A stretch of 64,000 nucleotides of DNA, taken from contig NZ_AZFS01000060.1 of NCBI RefSeq assembly GCF_001434395.1, positions 119,271 to 183,270 of the forward strand, read 5' to 3'. The stretch comes from Levilactobacillus hammesii DSM 16381. Lineage in GTDB: Bacteria > Bacillota > Bacilli > Lactobacillales > Lactobacillaceae. Made by a program: the position numbers and the translations under genes. Positions 27,991 to 37,825 of the stretch are shown here, one piece after another. The notes under the pieces are model-generated. The model saw only the letters and a program-made list of their open reading frames with translations, was not told the origin of the DNA and ran no database searches. Position 1 is the stretch's first letter. Every line of letters starts with the position of its first letter.

Positions 27991-29321
27991 TGCTCTCAAG
28001 CTTAAAAAACGCGTTTAAGATTAAAGATATTCGTAAAAAGATTCTCTTTACTCTTCTGGTTTTGATTGTCTTTCGGTTGGGTACCTATATTACTGTCCCC
28101 GGCATTAACGCGAAGGCACTTCAAAGCGTTGCGTCTTCTGGGTTAGTTAGTATTTTAGATACCTTCAGTGGTGGTGGGTTAACCAACTACTCCATCTTCG
28201 CGATGGGGGTTTCACCTTACATCACTGCACAAATCGTTATTCAATTGCTACAAATGGACATCGTTCCGCGCTTCGTTGAATGGAGTAAGCAAGGGGACGT
28301 TGGACGGCGGAAATTAAACCAAGCGACTCGTTACTTGGCGATTGCTTTAGCATTCGTTCAGTCGATCGGGATCACCGCTGGTTTCAGTGCGTTAAGCTCA
28401 ATGAAACTGGTGCAAAATCCTAGTGTGACAACGTATCTCTCCATCGGGTTAATCCTGACTGGTGGGACCATGTTGACCACTTGGATGGGGGATATGATCA
28501 CCGATCGTGGTTTAGGTAATGGGATTTCAATGATCATCTTTGCGGGGATCATTGCCCGGACACCTACCTCTGTCTACAAACTCTACAAGAATTACTTCGT
28601 CGACATTGCCAGTGGTGACATGTGGAAGAGCGTACTTTTTGTGTTAGGTCTGGTTGTTCTGGTTCTGTTGATCATCACGTTTACGACGTGGGTTCAACAA
28701 GCCGAACGGCGGGTCCCTATGCAATATACGCGCCGGGTGTCTGGTTCGCCAGATAGCAGTTATCTTCCATTAAAGGTTAACGTTGCTGGTGTTATTCCAG
28801 TTATCTTCGCAAGTTCGTTTATTGCAACGCCACAGACTATTCTGATGGCGTTCCAAAACACGCATTCGCAGGATGCTTGGTATCAGACCATGACAAACCT
28901 TTTCAACATGCAAACCGTTGATGGTGCCATTCTGTACACCGTTCTGATCATTGTGTTCACGTTCTTCTATGCGTTCGTTCAAGTTAACCCAGAAAAGTTG
29001 TCTGAGAACCTGCAAAAGCAGGGGAGCTACATTCCTGGTGTTTGGCCTGGTCACGAAACGCAGTCATACGTTTCCAGTTTGTTGATGCGACTCAGCACTG
29101 TTGGGTCACTCTTCCTTGGATTCATTTCCTTAATTCCGTTGTTAGCCCAAAATCTTTGGGACTTAGATGAGTCTATTGGTTTAGGTGGTACCAGCCTCTT
29201 AATCGTCGTTGGTGTTGCTATCGAAACCATGCGTCAGGTTGACGGATTGATGATGAAGCGCGAATACGTCGGCTTTATTCAAGGATCACCAGATGATCCG
29301 CAAGGTCCAGAACCAGCTTAA
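27990..29321 (+). CDS. secY: Protein translocase channel SecY
   Basis: 443 residues with about ten transmembrane helices, complete from the N-terminal cytoplasmic helix to the C-terminal tail (MMKREYVGFIQG). It forms the SecYEG channel for secreted and membrane proteins. Translation is coupled to rplO by a one-base overlap. This is the housekeeping SecY. Confidence 0.98.
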   Translation: MLSSLKNAFKIKDIRKKILFTLLVLIVFRLGTYITVPGINAKALQSVASSGLVSILDTFSGGGLTNYSIFAMGVSPYITAQIVIQLLQMDIVPRFVEWSKQGDVGRRKLNQATRYLAIALAFVQSIGITAGFSALSSMKLVQNPSVTTYLSIGLILTGGTMLTTWMGDMITDRGLGNGISMIIFAGIIARTPTSVYKLYKNYFVDIASGDMWKSVLFVLGLVVLVLLIITFTTWVQQAERRVPMQYTRRVSGSPDSSYLPLKVNVAGVIPVIFASSFIATPQTILMAFQNTHSQDAWYQTMTNLFNMQTVDGAILYTVLIIVFTFFYAFVQVNPEKLSENLQKQGSYIPGVWPGHETQSYVSSLLMRLSTVGSLFLGFISLIPLLAQNLWDLDESIGLGGTSLLIVVGVAIETMRQVDGLMMKREYVGFIQGSPDDPQGPEPA

Positions 29322-29330
29322 TGAGTTTCC

Positions 29331-29363
29331 AGCGGGTGTGTTGATCTAATTGGCACACCTGCT
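29331..29363 (+). other. Hairpin between secY and adk
   Basis: AGCGGGTGTG (29331-29340) pairs with CACACCTGCT (29354-29363). Only a weak T-rich stretch follows, so it is more likely a partial terminator or processing site than a full stop. Confidence 0.45.
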
Positions 29364-29405
29364 TGTGTATTTCAGGCTAATAATTTTGAAATAAGGAGAA
29401 CGAAC

Positions 29406-30065
29406 ATGACAGCAATGAATTTAATCCTCATGGGCCTACCTGGTGCCGGTAAAGGGACCCAAGCCCAAAAGATTATCGATGAGTTCCACTTACCGCATAT
29501 TTCGACGGGAGATATCTTCCGCGAAGCGATGAAGAACGAAACCGAAATGGGCTTGGCAGCTAAGAAGTTCATCGACAAAGGTGAACTGGTACCGGATGAA
29601 GTCACAAATGGCATCGTTCGGGATCGCTTAGCTCAAGATGATACCAAGGTCGGCTTCATGTTGGATGGTTTTCCGCGTTCTATTGTTCAAGCTGAAGCTT
29701 TAGATAGCTTTGGTCCTGAATTGAACCGGACGATCAACGCCGTGATTAACATTCACGTTGAGCCCGATGTCTTGGTTGAACGCCTTTCCGGTCGGTACAT
29801 CTGCCGGACTTGTGGCGCGACTTATCATAAGCTCTACCACAATCCTAAGGTTGAGGGAACTTGTGATGTGTGTGGCGGCCATGATTTCTACCAACGTGAA
29901 GATGACAAACCTGAAACGGTGAAGAATCGCTTGGCAGTTAACCTAAAGGCTAACACGCCATTAGTTGATTACTACACCAAGAAGGGCTTGCTCTTTACGG
30001 TAGATGGTGACCGGGCTATCGATGATGTCTACGTCGACATTGAAAAGATCTTGAAGAATCTGTAG
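29406..30065 (+). CDS. adk: Adenylate kinase
   Basis: 219 residues. The P-loop [10 protein letters not shown] is near the N-terminus. The LID domain has four cysteines (CRTC and CDVC), the zinc-binding type usual in Gram-positives. It interconverts ATP + AMP and 2 ADP. The ATG at 29406 is 7 nt after AAGGAG; a second in-frame ATG at 29415 would give the shorter N-terminus MNLILMG. Position between secY and infA is canonical; map is missing between them. Confidence 0.97.
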   Translation: MTAMNLILMGLPGAGKGTQAQKIIDEFHLPHISTGDIFREAMKNETEMGLAAKKFIDKGELVPDEVTNGIVRDRLAQDDTKVGFMLDGFPRSIVQAEALDSFGPELNRTINAVINIHVEPDVLVERLSGRYICRTCGATYHKLYHNPKVEGTCDVCGGHDFYQREDDKPETVKNRLAVNLKANTPLVDYYTKKGLLFTVDGDRAIDDVYVDIEKILKNL

Positions 30066-30079
30066 GTTTTACTAAGTTC

Positions 30080-30108
30080 TTGCTAAGTTGTAGGAATTAT
30101 GGTAGACT
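30080..30108 (+). promoter_or_regulatory. Internal promoter before infA
   Basis: TTGCTA (30080-30085), a 17-bp spacer and TAGACT (30103-30108). It would let infA-rpmJ-rpsM-rpsK-rpoA-rplQ be expressed independently of the upstream block. Confidence 0.6.
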
Positions 30109-30114
30109 TATTCA

Positions 30115-30229
30115 GGTTTAGCCTGTAAATGGCGCGCTGTCGCAATTCACAGGTGCTAGGTGGGAGCAACATCCTTGCTCCTGCTGCTTTTACGTGTATT
30201 TTACACGCAATTAAAAGGGAGGTACTTTC
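30115..30229 (+). promoter_or_regulatory. Structured leader of infA
   Basis: A 115-nt leader with three hairpins: CCTGTAAAT/ATTCACAGG (one mismatch), a perfect 7-bp GGAGCAA/TTGCTCC with loop CATCC (about 30163-30181), and CGTGT/ACACG before the ribosome-binding site AAGGGAGG. No long T-tract follows the GC-rich hairpin. Possible autoregulatory RNA for IF-1 or a later product; unproven. Confidence 0.5.
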
Positions 30230-30448
30230 GTGGCGAAAAGCGATGTCATCGAAGTCGAAGGTAAAGTTACCGAAACATTACCTAACGCAATGTTTCGGGT
30301 CGAATTAGAAAACGGTCATGAGATTCTCGCTCACGTCTCCGGTAAGATTCGGATGCACTACATCCGGATTCTGCCTGGTGATCGAGTAACTGTTGAAATG
30401 TCACCGTATGACTTGTCTAAAGGCCGGATTACTTATCGTTTCAAGTAA
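30230..30448 (+). CDS. infA: Translation initiation factor IF-1
   Basis: 72 residues from GTG with AAGGGAGGT upstream; single S1-type OB fold ([20 protein letters not shown]). It binds the 30S A site and assists IF-2 and IF-3 in start-site selection. Confidence 0.98.
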   Translation: MAKSDVIEVEGKVTETLPNAMFRVELENGHEILAHVSGKIRMHYIRILPGDRVTVEMSPYDLSKGRITYRFK

Positions 30449-30477
30449 CCGCCTGGACAGATGTAGGAGGGATATTC

Positions 30478-30597
30478 ATGAAAGTAAGACCATCAGTTAA
30501 GCCAATGTGCGAACACTGCAAGGTTATCAAGCGTAAGGGTCGAGTAATGGTTATTTGCTCAGCCAACCCTAAGCACAAACAACGCCAGGGTAAGTAA
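30478..30597 (+). CDS. rpmJ: 50S ribosomal protein bL36
   Basis: A 39-residue protein, [20 protein letters not shown] followed by [19 protein letters not shown]. The two CxxC/CxxxxH-type elements bind zinc. The gene is short and easily missed. ATG follows AGGAGGG by 7 nt. Confidence 0.97.
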   Translation: MKVRPSVKPMCEHCKVIKRKGRVMVICSANPKHKQRQGK

Positions 30598-30623
30598 TTC
30601 AATTTATAGGAGGTGCACATTTA

Positions 30624-30989
30624 ATGCCACGTATTGCTGGAGTGGATTTACCACGTGATAAGAAAATCGCTTATGGTTTGACTTACATTTTTGGTATTGG
30701 TATCAACACCGCACATAAGATTGTTGCGGATGCTGGTGTCGCAGAAGACGTTCGGGTTCGCGATTTGACACCTGATCAAGAAGACAAGGTTCGTGCCGAA
30801 GTTGACAAGTACAAGGTCGAAGGTGACTTACGTCGTGAAGTTAGCCTGAACATCAAGAACTTGCAAGAAATCGGTTCTTACCGTGGTATGCGTCACCGTC
30901 GCGGTTTGCCTGTTCGCGGCCAACACACCAAAAACAACGCCCGCACTCGGAAGGGTAAAGCCGTTTCGATTGCCGGTAAGAAGAAGTAA
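30624..30989 (+). CDS. rpsM: 30S ribosomal protein uS13
   Basis: 121 residues ([20 protein letters not shown]). It sits at the head of 30S and forms intersubunit bridges B1a/B1b; the basic C-terminal tail contacts P-site tRNA. AGGAGGTG precedes the ATG. Confidence 0.98.
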   Translation: MPRIAGVDLPRDKKIAYGLTYIFGIGINTAHKIVADAGVAEDVRVRDLTPDQEDKVRAEVDKYKVEGDLRREVSLNIKNLQEIGSYRGMRHRRGLPVRGQHTKNNARTRKGKAVSIAGKKK

Positions 30990-31006
30990 AGGAGGGTCAA
31001 CACTTT

Positions 31007-31396
31007 ATGGCTACTAGAAAAACTAGTCGCAAGCGTCGGGTCAAAAAGAACATTGAATCCGGTGTTGCACACATTCATGCTACGTTTAACAACACATTGG
31101 TCATGATCACGGACGTTCAAGGGAACGCTATTGCCTGGTCATCTGCTGGTGCTTTAGGTTTCAAGGGTAGTCGGAAATCAACACCATTTGCTGCACAAAT
31201 GGCTGCTGAAGCCGCTGCCAAGGCATCACAAGAACACGGTATTAAGTCCGTTGAAGTTGCTGTCAAGGGTCCTGGTTCAGGACGTGAAGCTGCTATCCGG
31301 GCCATCCAAGCTGCTGGTATCGAAGTTACGGCTATTCGTGACGTTACGCCAGTGCCTCATAATGGGACTCGTCCTCCAAAGCGCCGTCGGGTTTAA
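31007..31396 (+). CDS. rpsK: 30S ribosomal protein uS11
   Basis: 129 residues. The Gly/Ala-rich core and C-terminal [11 protein letters not shown] are typical. It forms part of the mRNA exit platform with bS18/bS21. Site AAAGGAGGG. Confidence 0.98.
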   Translation: MATRKTSRKRRVKKNIESGVAHIHATFNNTLVMITDVQGNAIAWSSAGALGFKGSRKSTPFAAQMAAEAAAKASQEHGIKSVEVAVKGPGSGREAAIRAIQAAGIEVTAIRDVTPVPHNGTRPPKRRRV

Positions 31397-31483
31397 CGTG
31401 AGCGTTTCATTAATGAGGGCAACCTTCATGATGGGATTGACTTATAGGAGCTCAACGCGGTTTGAAAGGGGTAAACGATAAGA

Positions 31484-32434
31484 ATGATTGAATTTGAAAA
31501 GCCTAACATTCATAAAATTGATGAGAGTAGCAACTACGGTAAGTTTGTTGTTGAGCCGTTGGAACGTGGATACGGAACAACGCTTGGTAACTCCTTACGG
31601 CGGATCTTGCTTTCATCATTACCTGGTGCAGCTGTTACCAGCATTCAAATCGACGGGGTTTTACATGAATTTTCAACGGTTGAAGGGGTAGTTGAAGACG
31701 TCACGCAGATCATCTTAAATGTTAAGAAGATCGCGCTGAAGCTTAACGGTTCCGACGATCAAGAAGAAACCATGGAAATCAACGTTAAGGGACCAGCACA
31801 AATCACTGCCGGTGATATTGTTGCGGGTGCTGACGTTGATGTCTTAAACCCAGATCTGTACATTGCTACGGTTGCCGATGGGGCAACGTTCCATATGCGG
31901 ATGACTGCGGATAAGGGCCGTGGCTATGTTTCTGCTGACGAGCATAAAGCTCAGAACACAGAAATGCCAATCGGTGTTTTAGCTGTTGATTCCATTTACA
32001 CCCCAATCGAACGGGTTAACTACCAAGTAGAGAATGCACGGGTTGGCCAACGGGCTGACTACGATAAATTGACCCTGGATGTTTGGACAAACGGTTCAAT
32101 TAATCCAAGCGAAGCCATTGCATTGGCTGCCAAGATCTTAACCGAACATCTGGCTATGTTTGTCGACTTGACCGACGAAGCTAAGAATGCGGAAATCATG
32201 GTTGAAAAAGAAGAAACGCATAAGGAAAAGATGCTTGAGATGACCATCGAAGAGCTCGACTTATCCGTTCGTTCTTACAACTGCTTGAAGCGTGCTGGTA
32301 TCAACACGGTCCAAGAATTGACTAATAAGACTGAAGCAGACATGATGAAGGTTCGTAACTTGGGTCGCAAGTCCCTTGAAGAAGTTAAGGCTAAGTTAGC
32401 TGACTTAGGTTTGTCACTTCGGAAGGAAGACTAA
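31484..32434 (+). CDS. rpoA: RNA polymerase alpha subunit
   Basis: 316 residues. The N-terminal assembly domain (about 1-235, with [20 protein letters not shown]) dimerises and binds beta/beta'. The C-terminal domain (about 250-316, [20 protein letters not shown]) contacts UP elements, activators and Spx. GAAAGGGG is upstream of the ATG; the 87-nt gap after rpsK has no terminator. Confidence 0.98.
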   Translation: MIEFEKPNIHKIDESSNYGKFVVEPLERGYGTTLGNSLRRILLSSLPGAAVTSIQIDGVLHEFSTVEGVVEDVTQIILNVKKIALKLNGSDDQEETMEINVKGPAQITAGDIVAGADVDVLNPDLYIATVADGATFHMRMTADKGRGYVSADEHKAQNTEMPIGVLAVDSIYTPIERVNYQVENARVGQRADYDKLTLDVWTNGSINPSEAIALAAKILTEHLAMFVDLTDEAKNAEIMVEKEETHKEKMLEMTIEELDLSVRSYNCLKRAGINTVQELTNKTEADMMKVRNLGRKSLEEVKAKLADLGLSLRKED

Positions 32435-32464
32435 TTTTAGACACTCAAAGGAGGGTTTCTGGTT

Positions 32465-32848
32465 ATGAGTTACCGTAAATTACAACGGACTAGTTCTCAA
32501 CGTCGTGCCTTGTTACGCGATTTGACTACCAGTTTAATTTTAAACGGCCGCATCGAAACGACTGAAGCACGCGCTAAAGAAGTTCGGAAGACGGCTGACC
32601 AAATGATTACCTTGGGTAAGCAAGGCGACTTGCATGCTCGGCGTCAAGCTGCTGCGTTCATCCGTAACGTGGTTGCTGATGTTAAGGAAGACGGCGATGA
32701 TGTTGTCGTTACCAGCGCATTGCAAAAGGTATTCAGCGAATTAGCACCTAAGTACGCTGACCGTAATGGTGGTTACACGCGTATCTTAAAGACGATGCCT
32801 CGTCGCGGTGATGGTGCCGCTATGGCTATCTTGGAATTCGTTGACTAG
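32465..32848 (+). CDS. rplQ: 50S ribosomal protein bL17
   Basis: 127 residues ([20 protein letters not shown]). It closes the long ribosomal block. AAGGAGGG precedes the ATG. A branched, U-terminated RNA structure follows. Confidence 0.98.
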   Translation: MSYRKLQRTSSQRRALLRDLTTSLILNGRIETTEARAKEVRKTADQMITLGKQGDLHARRQAAAFIRNVVADVKEDGDDVVVTSALQKVFSELAPKYADRNGGYTRILKTMPRRGDGAAMAILEFVD

Positions 32849-32873
32849 TTTCTAGTTATGAATTCAAGGTGTG

Positions 32874-33022
32874 ATCACGACCTTAAACGTGATACCAATA
32901 TGTTTTAAATTAATCACTAGAACCATGTGGTATAGAGCGCTACGATGATGGGGAAATCTTTCCGAGTCTAGCTTGAATGGGGGCGAAAGCCTCAGCGCCG
33001 CTGGTTTGTTAGTGATTTTTTT
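32874..33022 (+). ncRNA. Branched structured RNA ending in a U-tract after rplQ
   Basis: Upstream hairpin ATCACG/CGTGAT (32874-32893). Then a multi-helix fold: AATCACTA (32912-32919) with TAGTGATT (33010-33017); AACCA (32921-32925) with TGGTT (33002-33006); GCGCT (32937-32941) with AGCGC (32994-32998). Inside lie two small hairpins, GGAA/TTCC (around 32951-32962) and GGGGC-GAAA-GCCTC with a GNRA-type tetraloop (around 32980-32993). The closing stem runs straight into seven T. It may be an elaborate operon terminator, a 3'-UTR-derived small RNA, or a riboswitch-like element ahead of the ECF genes; I recognise no known riboswitch core. Confidence 0.55.
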
Positions 33023-33115
33023 ATACCCTTTTTTTTCGTTAGGGGCTTTCCGGTTGTGGGGGACTGACGGCTTCAAGCTCAGCACGGGCTTTTTGGTGAA
33101 TAGTAGGCACAAGTC

Positions 33116-33144
33116 TTCGATATCATTGAAATGTTTGGTATAAT
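33116..33144 (+). promoter_or_regulatory. Probable promoter of ecfA1
   Basis: A perfect TATAAT (33139-33144) with a weak -35 (TTCGAT, 33116-33121; 17-bp spacer). It is downstream of the branched RNA, so that RNA would not be in this transcript. Between 33022 and 33116 no gene is seen. Confidence 0.5.
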
Positions 33145-33182
33145 TAGCGGTGACTTTTTTCGAAGGAGAATCAACAGCGCAG

Positions 33183-34022
33183 ATGGCAAATATCATTGAA
33201 GTAAAACATCTGACCTACCGTTATCAGGCGGACGATCCCAGACCAGCATTAGATGATGTCAGTTTTGACGTGCATGCGGGGGAATGGCTGGCTATCGTTG
33301 GTCATAACGGGAGTGGCAAATCAACCCTAGCTAAGTCTCTGGATGGCTTGCTACCTTTCACGACTGGCGAGGTGACGGTTGGGGGCATTCAGTTGACCCC
33401 AGAAACCGTGTGGCAGGTTCGCGAGAAGATCGGCATGATCTTTCAGAACCCGGACAATCAGTTTGTTGGAGCCACGGTTGCCGACGACGTTGCCTTTGGG
33501 CTTGAGAACCGGCAGATTCCCCGTGAAGAGATGGTCCCGCGCGTCGAAGCAGCGATGGCTCAGGTGGGTATGGCTGACTTTGCGCACCGTGAACCCAGCT
33601 CACTTTCGGGGGGGCAGAAGCAACGCGTTGCCTTAGCTGGGATCGTGGCCATTGCGCCGGACGTGTTGATTCTCGATGAAGCAACGAGTATGTTGGATCC
33701 CCAGGGGCGCCGCGACATGCTGAACCTGGTGCGTCAGCTGCGCGCTGAACGTCATCTGACGGTGATTTCGATCACCCATGATATTGATGAGGCTGCCGGT
33801 GCCGATCGCGTGCTCGTGATCGATGATGGGCGTCTGGTGGATGAGGCCGATCCGGCGACTATTTTCGCCCGGGGCGATCAACTGATTAAGCTCGGGTTAG
33901 ACTTACCCTTTACCGCGAAATTAAAAACGGCGTTGCGCCAGCGGGGCATTGAACCCCCAGCGACGTATCAGACGGCTTCGGAAATGGAGGAGTGGCTGTG
34001 GCAATCACTTTCGAACACGTAA
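33183..34022 (+). CDS. ecfA1: ECF transporter ATPase EcfA1 (CbiO-type)
   Basis: 279 residues from the ATG at 33183. Walker A GHNGSGKS (40-47), signature LSGGQKQR and Walker B VLILDEAT are intact. It pairs with EcfA2 and the transmembrane EcfT to energise vitamin uptake by shared substrate-binding S components encoded elsewhere (group II ECF). AAGGAG lies 14 nt before the ATG, a rather long spacing. It overlaps ecfA2 by 25 nt. The ECF module following rplQ is a conserved order in Firmicutes. Confidence 0.95.
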   Translation: MANIIEVKHLTYRYQADDPRPALDDVSFDVHAGEWLAIVGHNGSGKSTLAKSLDGLLPFTTGEVTVGGIQLTPETVWQVREKIGMIFQNPDNQFVGATVADDVAFGLENRQIPREEMVPRVEAAMAQVGMADFAHREPSSLSGGQKQRVALAGIVAIAPDVLILDEATSMLDPQGRRDMLNLVRQLRAERHLTVISITHDIDEAAGADRVLVIDDGRLVDEADPATIFARGDQLIKLGLDLPFTAKLKTALRQRGIEPPATYQTASEMEEWLWQSLSNT

Positions 34023-34870
34023 GCTATACGTATCAGGCAGGGACGCCGATGGCGACGCCTGCCGTTACGGATGTCTCCTTTCAGATGCCGGACCATGGTT
34101 ATTTAGCGATTATTGGGCATACAGGGAGTGGCAAGTCGACGCTGATTCAACAGCTCAATGCGCTGCTCAAGCCCACGAGCGGGCAAATCACGGTCGGTGA
34201 CTTTACGATTACCCCCAAGACGACTAACGCCGCTCTCAAGCCGTTACGTCAGCATGTGGGCATGGTCTTTCAGTTTCCTGAGAGTCAGCTCTTTGAAGAG
34301 ACGGTTCGGCAGGACATTGCGTTTGGACCACAGAATTTCGGTATGGGCGAGACGGATGCCAATAAGCTGGCAGATGCCATGCTGCAGACGGTGGGGCTCG
34401 ACAGTAGTTATGCGGAGCGGTCACCCTTTGAGCTCTCCGGTGGGCAGATGCGGCGGGTCGCCATTGCAGGGGTTCTCGCCATGCGGCCCAAGGTATTGGT
34501 CCTAGATGAGCCTACCGCGGGGCTAGATCCCCAGGGACGCCAGGAGATGATGGCGCTATTTGACCGTCTCCACCGTGAACAGGGGCTCAGTGTGGTCCTA
34601 GTGACTCATCAGATGGAAGATGTGGCCCAGTATGCCGAGCAGGTTGCCGTGATGCGTGCGGGAAAGTTGGTTAAATTTGGGACGCCGCACGATGTCTTTC
34701 GTGATGCCGCGTGGTTACAGGCTAATCAACTGGATATGCCACGCGCCGCCCAATTTGCTCAGAAATTAGCCGCACGTGGCGTGACCTGGCAGCAACTTCC
34801 ACTGACCGCCGAGCAATTGGCGGATCAGTTGGCTGAACGGTGGCCGCGAGAGGGGGACGCCCATGTCTAA
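33998..34870 (+). CDS. ecfA2: ECF transporter ATPase EcfA2 (CbiO-type)
   Basis: 290 residues. I choose GTG at 33998 ([19 protein letters not shown]) because TGGAGG is 7 nt upstream; a GTG two codons earlier is closer than ideal. Walker A GHTGSGKS, signature LSGGQMRR and Walker B VLVLDEPT are present. It forms the heterodimeric ATPase with EcfA1 and overlaps ecfT by 8 nt, indicating translational coupling. Confidence 0.95.
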   Translation: MAITFEHVSYTYQAGTPMATPAVTDVSFQMPDHGYLAIIGHTGSGKSTLIQQLNALLKPTSGQITVGDFTITPKTTNAALKPLRQHVGMVFQFPESQLFEETVRQDIAFGPQNFGMGETDANKLADAMLQTVGLDSSYAERSPFELSGGQMRRVAIAGVLAMRPKVLVLDEPTAGLDPQGRQEMMALFDRLHREQGLSVVLVTHQMEDVAQYAEQVAVMRAGKLVKFGTPHDVFRDAAWLQANQLDMPRAAQFAQKLAARGVTWQQLPLTAEQLADQLAERWPREGDAHV

Positions 34871-35663
34871 TTTTATCTTTGGGCGCTATCTGCCCCTGGA
34901 TTCGGTTGTCCACCACCTTGATCCGCGAAATAAGCTACTCTTGAGCTTCTGCTACATTATTTTGGTCTTCATGGCGAATAATCCCGTGAGCTACCTGCTG
35001 ATTATTGCGTTTACCATAGGCGCTATCCTGGCTTCAAAGATTAGCTTGGGTTTCTTTCTTAAAGGCATTCGGCCGCTGTTGTGGTTGATTGTATTTACCG
35101 TGGTTTTGCAACTGTTGTTCAGTCCCGCGGGCGGGCACGTGTACCTTCACTGGGCTTTCGTCAATATTACACAGTTTGGCCTGATTAATTCGGGGTACAT
35201 CTTCATCCGCTTTCTGTTAATCATCATGATGTCGACGCTGTTGACCCTGTCCACCCAACCGTTGGACATTGCGACGGGGCTAGCGTCCTTGATGAAGCCG
35301 CTGCGGTGGGTCAAGGTGCCCGTCGACACGTTAGCCATGATGCTGTCGATTGCGCTGCGCTTTGTGCCGACGCTCATGGATGAGGCCAATAAAATCATGA
35401 ATGCGCAGCGTGCACGGGGCGTGGATTTTGGTGAGGGGGGCTTGCTCAAACAGGCCAAGTCGTTAATTCCCCTGATGGTGCCCCTGTTTATGAGTGCCTT
35501 TAACCGCGCTGAGGATTTGTCGACGGCAATGGAAGCACGCGGGTATCAAGACAGTGAGCATCGCAGTCAGTATCGTATTTTAACTTGGCAACGACGAGAT
35601 ACGATTACGTGGATTATTTTTGTGGTGGTTCTAGCCGCCATTTTAGCTACTCGTCGTTGGTAG
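34863..35663 (+). CDS. ecfT: ECF transporter transmembrane subunit EcfT
   Basis: 266 residues with several membrane helices. The two coupling-helix ARG motifs are seen as AQRARGVDF and AMEARGYQD, which contact the ATPases. The subunit topples and exchanges S components to import vitamins such as folate, riboflavin or biotin; no S gene is in the window. Confidence 0.95.
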   Translation: MSNFIFGRYLPLDSVVHHLDPRNKLLLSFCYIILVFMANNPVSYLLIIAFTIGAILASKISLGFFLKGIRPLLWLIVFTVVLQLLFSPAGGHVYLHWAFVNITQFGLINSGYIFIRFLLIIMMSTLLTLSTQPLDIATGLASLMKPLRWVKVPVDTLAMMLSIALRFVPTLMDEANKIMNAQRARGVDFGEGGLLKQAKSLIPLMVPLFMSAFNRAEDLSTAMEARGYQDSEHRSQYRILTWQRRDTITWIIFVVVLAAILATRRW

Positions 35664-35671
35664 GAGGAAAC

Positions 35672-36469
35672 ATGCAACGTTACAAGGTCACTTTTATGTA
35701 TGATGGTACCAACTTTGCTGGCTTTCAGCGGCAACCGAACAAACGAACCGTGGAAAGCGTCTTGACCCAGGTCGTGAATAAAATGGCCAAGAAGCCCACG
35801 CCGGCAATCGTGATTTATGGGTCGGGACGGACTGATGCAGGGGTCCACGCATTGGCGCAGGTGGCGCACTTTGACTTTCCCTTCATCATTCCTGCGGATA
35901 GCATGCGCAAGGGCTTAAACAGCATGTTACCGATGGATATGGAGGTCTTAAAGGTCGAAGAGGTTGCCGAGACCTTCCATGCGCGCTATGATGTCTCTGG
36001 CAAGCGGTATTTGTACCGGATGGATCTCGGGGAATTCCGGAATCCATTTAAACGCAATTATACGGGCCACTGGAAGTTTCCAGTCGATTTAGGTAAGATT
36101 AATCAAGCGCTCGGCGATCTGGTCGGAGAACACGATTTTACCAGTTTTGTGGCCTCTGGAGCCCAGACTCGGACTTTTGTGCGGACGATTTATGAAGCCA
36201 CGTGTCACATTGATGAGGCGAACAATGAGTTGGTCTTTGAATTTTATGGCAATGGCTTCATGTACAATCAGGTTCGCATTATGGTGGGCGTGCTCATTGA
36301 GATTGGGTCGGGGACACGGCCCGTTCATGATATTTTACGTTTATACGAAGTTAAAGATCGTCGACAGGCCCGTAGAACGGTGCCAGCCGCGGGATTATAC
36401 TTGAAACATGTCTATTATCAAGGCGAGGATCCGGCGCATCCGACCAAATTACCGCAACATCAGCGGTAA
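35672..36469 (+). CDS. truA: tRNA pseudouridine(38-40) synthase
   Basis: 265 residues from the ATG at 35672, 6 nt after TAGGAGG. The catalytic aspartate is D55 in GSGRTDAGVHA. It isomerises uridines 38-40 in the anticodon stem-loop of many tRNAs. It is 8 nt after ecfT and in the same operon, a conserved Lactobacillaceae order. Confidence 0.96.
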   Translation: MQRYKVTFMYDGTNFAGFQRQPNKRTVESVLTQVVNKMAKKPTPAIVIYGSGRTDAGVHALAQVAHFDFPFIIPADSMRKGLNSMLPMDMEVLKVEEVAETFHARYDVSGKRYLYRMDLGEFRNPFKRNYTGHWKFPVDLGKINQALGDLVGEHDFTSFVASGAQTRTFVRTIYEATCHIDEANNELVFEFYGNGFMYNQVRIMVGVLIEIGSGTRPVHDILRLYEVKDRRQARRTVPAAGLYLKHVYYQGEDPAHPTKLPQHQR

Positions 36470-36495
36470 ATTTTGGCTGAGGGGCTAAACAATCA

Positions 36496-36524
36496 TTGAC
36501 TTTATGGTGAAAACTTTGTATTAT
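36496..36524 (+). promoter_or_regulatory. Promoter of rplM-rpsI
   Basis: TTGACT (36496-36501), a 17-bp spacer and TATTAT (36519-36524), 26 bp after truA. Confidence 0.75.
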
Positions 36525-36530
36525 GGTTGT

Positions 36531-36608
36531 TGGTATTGTTTGCCCCACGATAAGCCCCGGAAAGTTTACTTGGTGTCAGACAAACACAGATTTATGGAGG
36601 AATTTAAC
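36531..36608 (+). promoter_or_regulatory. rplM leader (candidate L13 leader RNA)
   Basis: A roughly 78-nt untranslated region before the rplM GTG, with GTTTG...CAGAC-type complementarity enclosing the GCCCC..GGAAAG segment. An L13 leader motif is known upstream of rplM in Bacilli; an Infernal search is needed to say whether this is a member. Confidence 0.45.
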
Positions 36609-37052
36609 GTGCGTACAACTTATATGGCAAAACCCAACGATGTTGACCGCAAATGGTACATCGTCGACGCAACTGATGTTAGCTTAGGTCGTCTTGCTTC
36701 AGTCGTTGCTTCTGTATTACGTGGTAAGAACAAGCCAACGTTCACCCCTAACGTGGACACTGGTGATAACGTAATCGTGATCAACGCTGAAAAAGTCGGC
36801 TTAACTGGCCGTAAGGCAACCGACAAGATTTACTACCACCACACTGGTTTCGCTGGTGGTTTAAAGTCACGGACTGCTGGTAACTTCCGGGATCAAAACC
36901 CAGAAAAACTGATCGAAACTTCTGTTCAAGGTATGCTCCCTAAGAACTCCTTAGGTCACCACATGGCATTGAAGCTTCACGTGTACGCTGGTGAAGACCA
37001 CAAGCACGAAGCCCAAAAGCCAGAAGTATTAGACATTACTAACCTAATCTAA
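36609..37052 (+). CDS. rplM: 50S ribosomal protein uL13
   Basis: 147 residues from GTG at 36609 ([20 protein letters not shown]), with TGGAGG 9 nt upstream. It is an early-assembly protein of 50S. The longer in-frame extension crosses the leader and is not likely. rpsI follows after 13 nt. Confidence 0.97.
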   Translation: MRTTYMAKPNDVDRKWYIVDATDVSLGRLASVVASVLRGKNKPTFTPNVDTGDNVIVINAEKVGLTGRKATDKIYYHHTGFAGGLKSRTAGNFRDQNPEKLIETSVQGMLPKNSLGHHMALKLHVYAGEDHKHEAQKPEVLDITNLI

Positions 37053-37065
37053 GGAGGAAACCAAA

Positions 37066-37458
37066 TTGGCACAAGTTCAATATCGCGGCACTGGCCGTCG
37101 TAAAAACTCCTCTGCACGTGTACGTTTAGTACCCGGCTCAGGTAAGATTGTTATGAACAACAAGGCAATCGAAGATTACATTCCATTCGCAAGTATTCGT
37201 GAAGTTGTTTTACAACCATTCAACGTTACGGAAACGCTCGGTAACTATGATGCATTAGTTACTGTTCGCGGTGGTGGTTTCTCCGGTCAAGCCGGCGCAA
37301 CTCGTCACGGGATCGCTCGGGCATTGCTCGAAGTAGATCCAGATTTCCGTGGTCCATTGAAGCGTGCGGGTCTCTTGACTCGTGACGCTCGTATGAAGGA
37401 ACGGAAGAAGCCAGGTCTGAAGAAGGCACGTAAGGCTTCACAATTCTCAAAGCGTTAA
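37066..37458 (+). CDS. rpsI: 30S ribosomal protein uS9
   Basis: 130 residues from TTG with AAGGAGG upstream. The C-terminal [12 protein letters not shown] tail reaches the P-site tRNA. It is paired with rplM as in most bacteria. Confidence 0.98.
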   Translation: MAQVQYRGTGRRKNSSARVRLVPGSGKIVMNNKAIEDYIPFASIREVVLQPFNVTETLGNYDALVTVRGGGFSGQAGATRHGIARALLEVDPDFRGPLKRAGLLTRDARMKERKKPGLKKARKASQFSKR

Positions 37459-37479
37459 TATTTCGATATTATCGGTTGG

Positions 37480-37509
37480 AAATCCTCGCCATTTGGTGGG
37501 GATTTTTTT
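37480..37509 (+). terminator. Intrinsic terminator of rplM-rpsI
   Basis: AAATCCTCGCCA pairs with TGGTGGGGATTT over 12 bp (one G-U), tight loop, then seven T. Confidence 0.9.
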
Positions 37510-37573
37510 GTTGGAGAAAATTGAGGCTTTTCAGATTAGATACTCGAAATCGAAGCATATAGTATGGGTAATA

Positions 37574-37602
37574 TTGATATTTTAAAGCTACTTTGATAAT
37601 AT
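37574..37602 (+). promoter_or_regulatory. Candidate promoter of the CAP-protein operon
   Basis: TTGATA (37574-37579), a 17-bp spacer and an extended -10, TG-A-TAATAT (37594-37602). The rest of the 37510-37825 gap, a leader of over 200 nt, shows no recognised structure or gene. Confidence 0.5.
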
Positions 37603-37825
37603 TAATCGTGTGAAGTATTTTCACAAAAAAATATTTTAGAGCTGTTCGTAGTGACTAGCGGTGAATCTGGCTGTTTTCTCCAGTTGCCCAGCTAAAGGAT
37701 AAGGGGACGAATGGATCTGTAACAGGGGGCTAGTGCTGGCATCAACGTGAGAGAAGTAGGAGTGATGGTATCTGAAGAGTTATCAGTGGGTAATGTCACC
37801 AGAAACCAACAAGTTGGAGGAGTTC

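Noticed and set aside
33008-33145. Vitamin riboswitch directly controlling ecfA1
   Set aside because: The structured RNA lies upstream of a separate TATAAT promoter and no TPP, FMN, folate or cobalamin core is recognisable; only an unassigned RNA is claimed.
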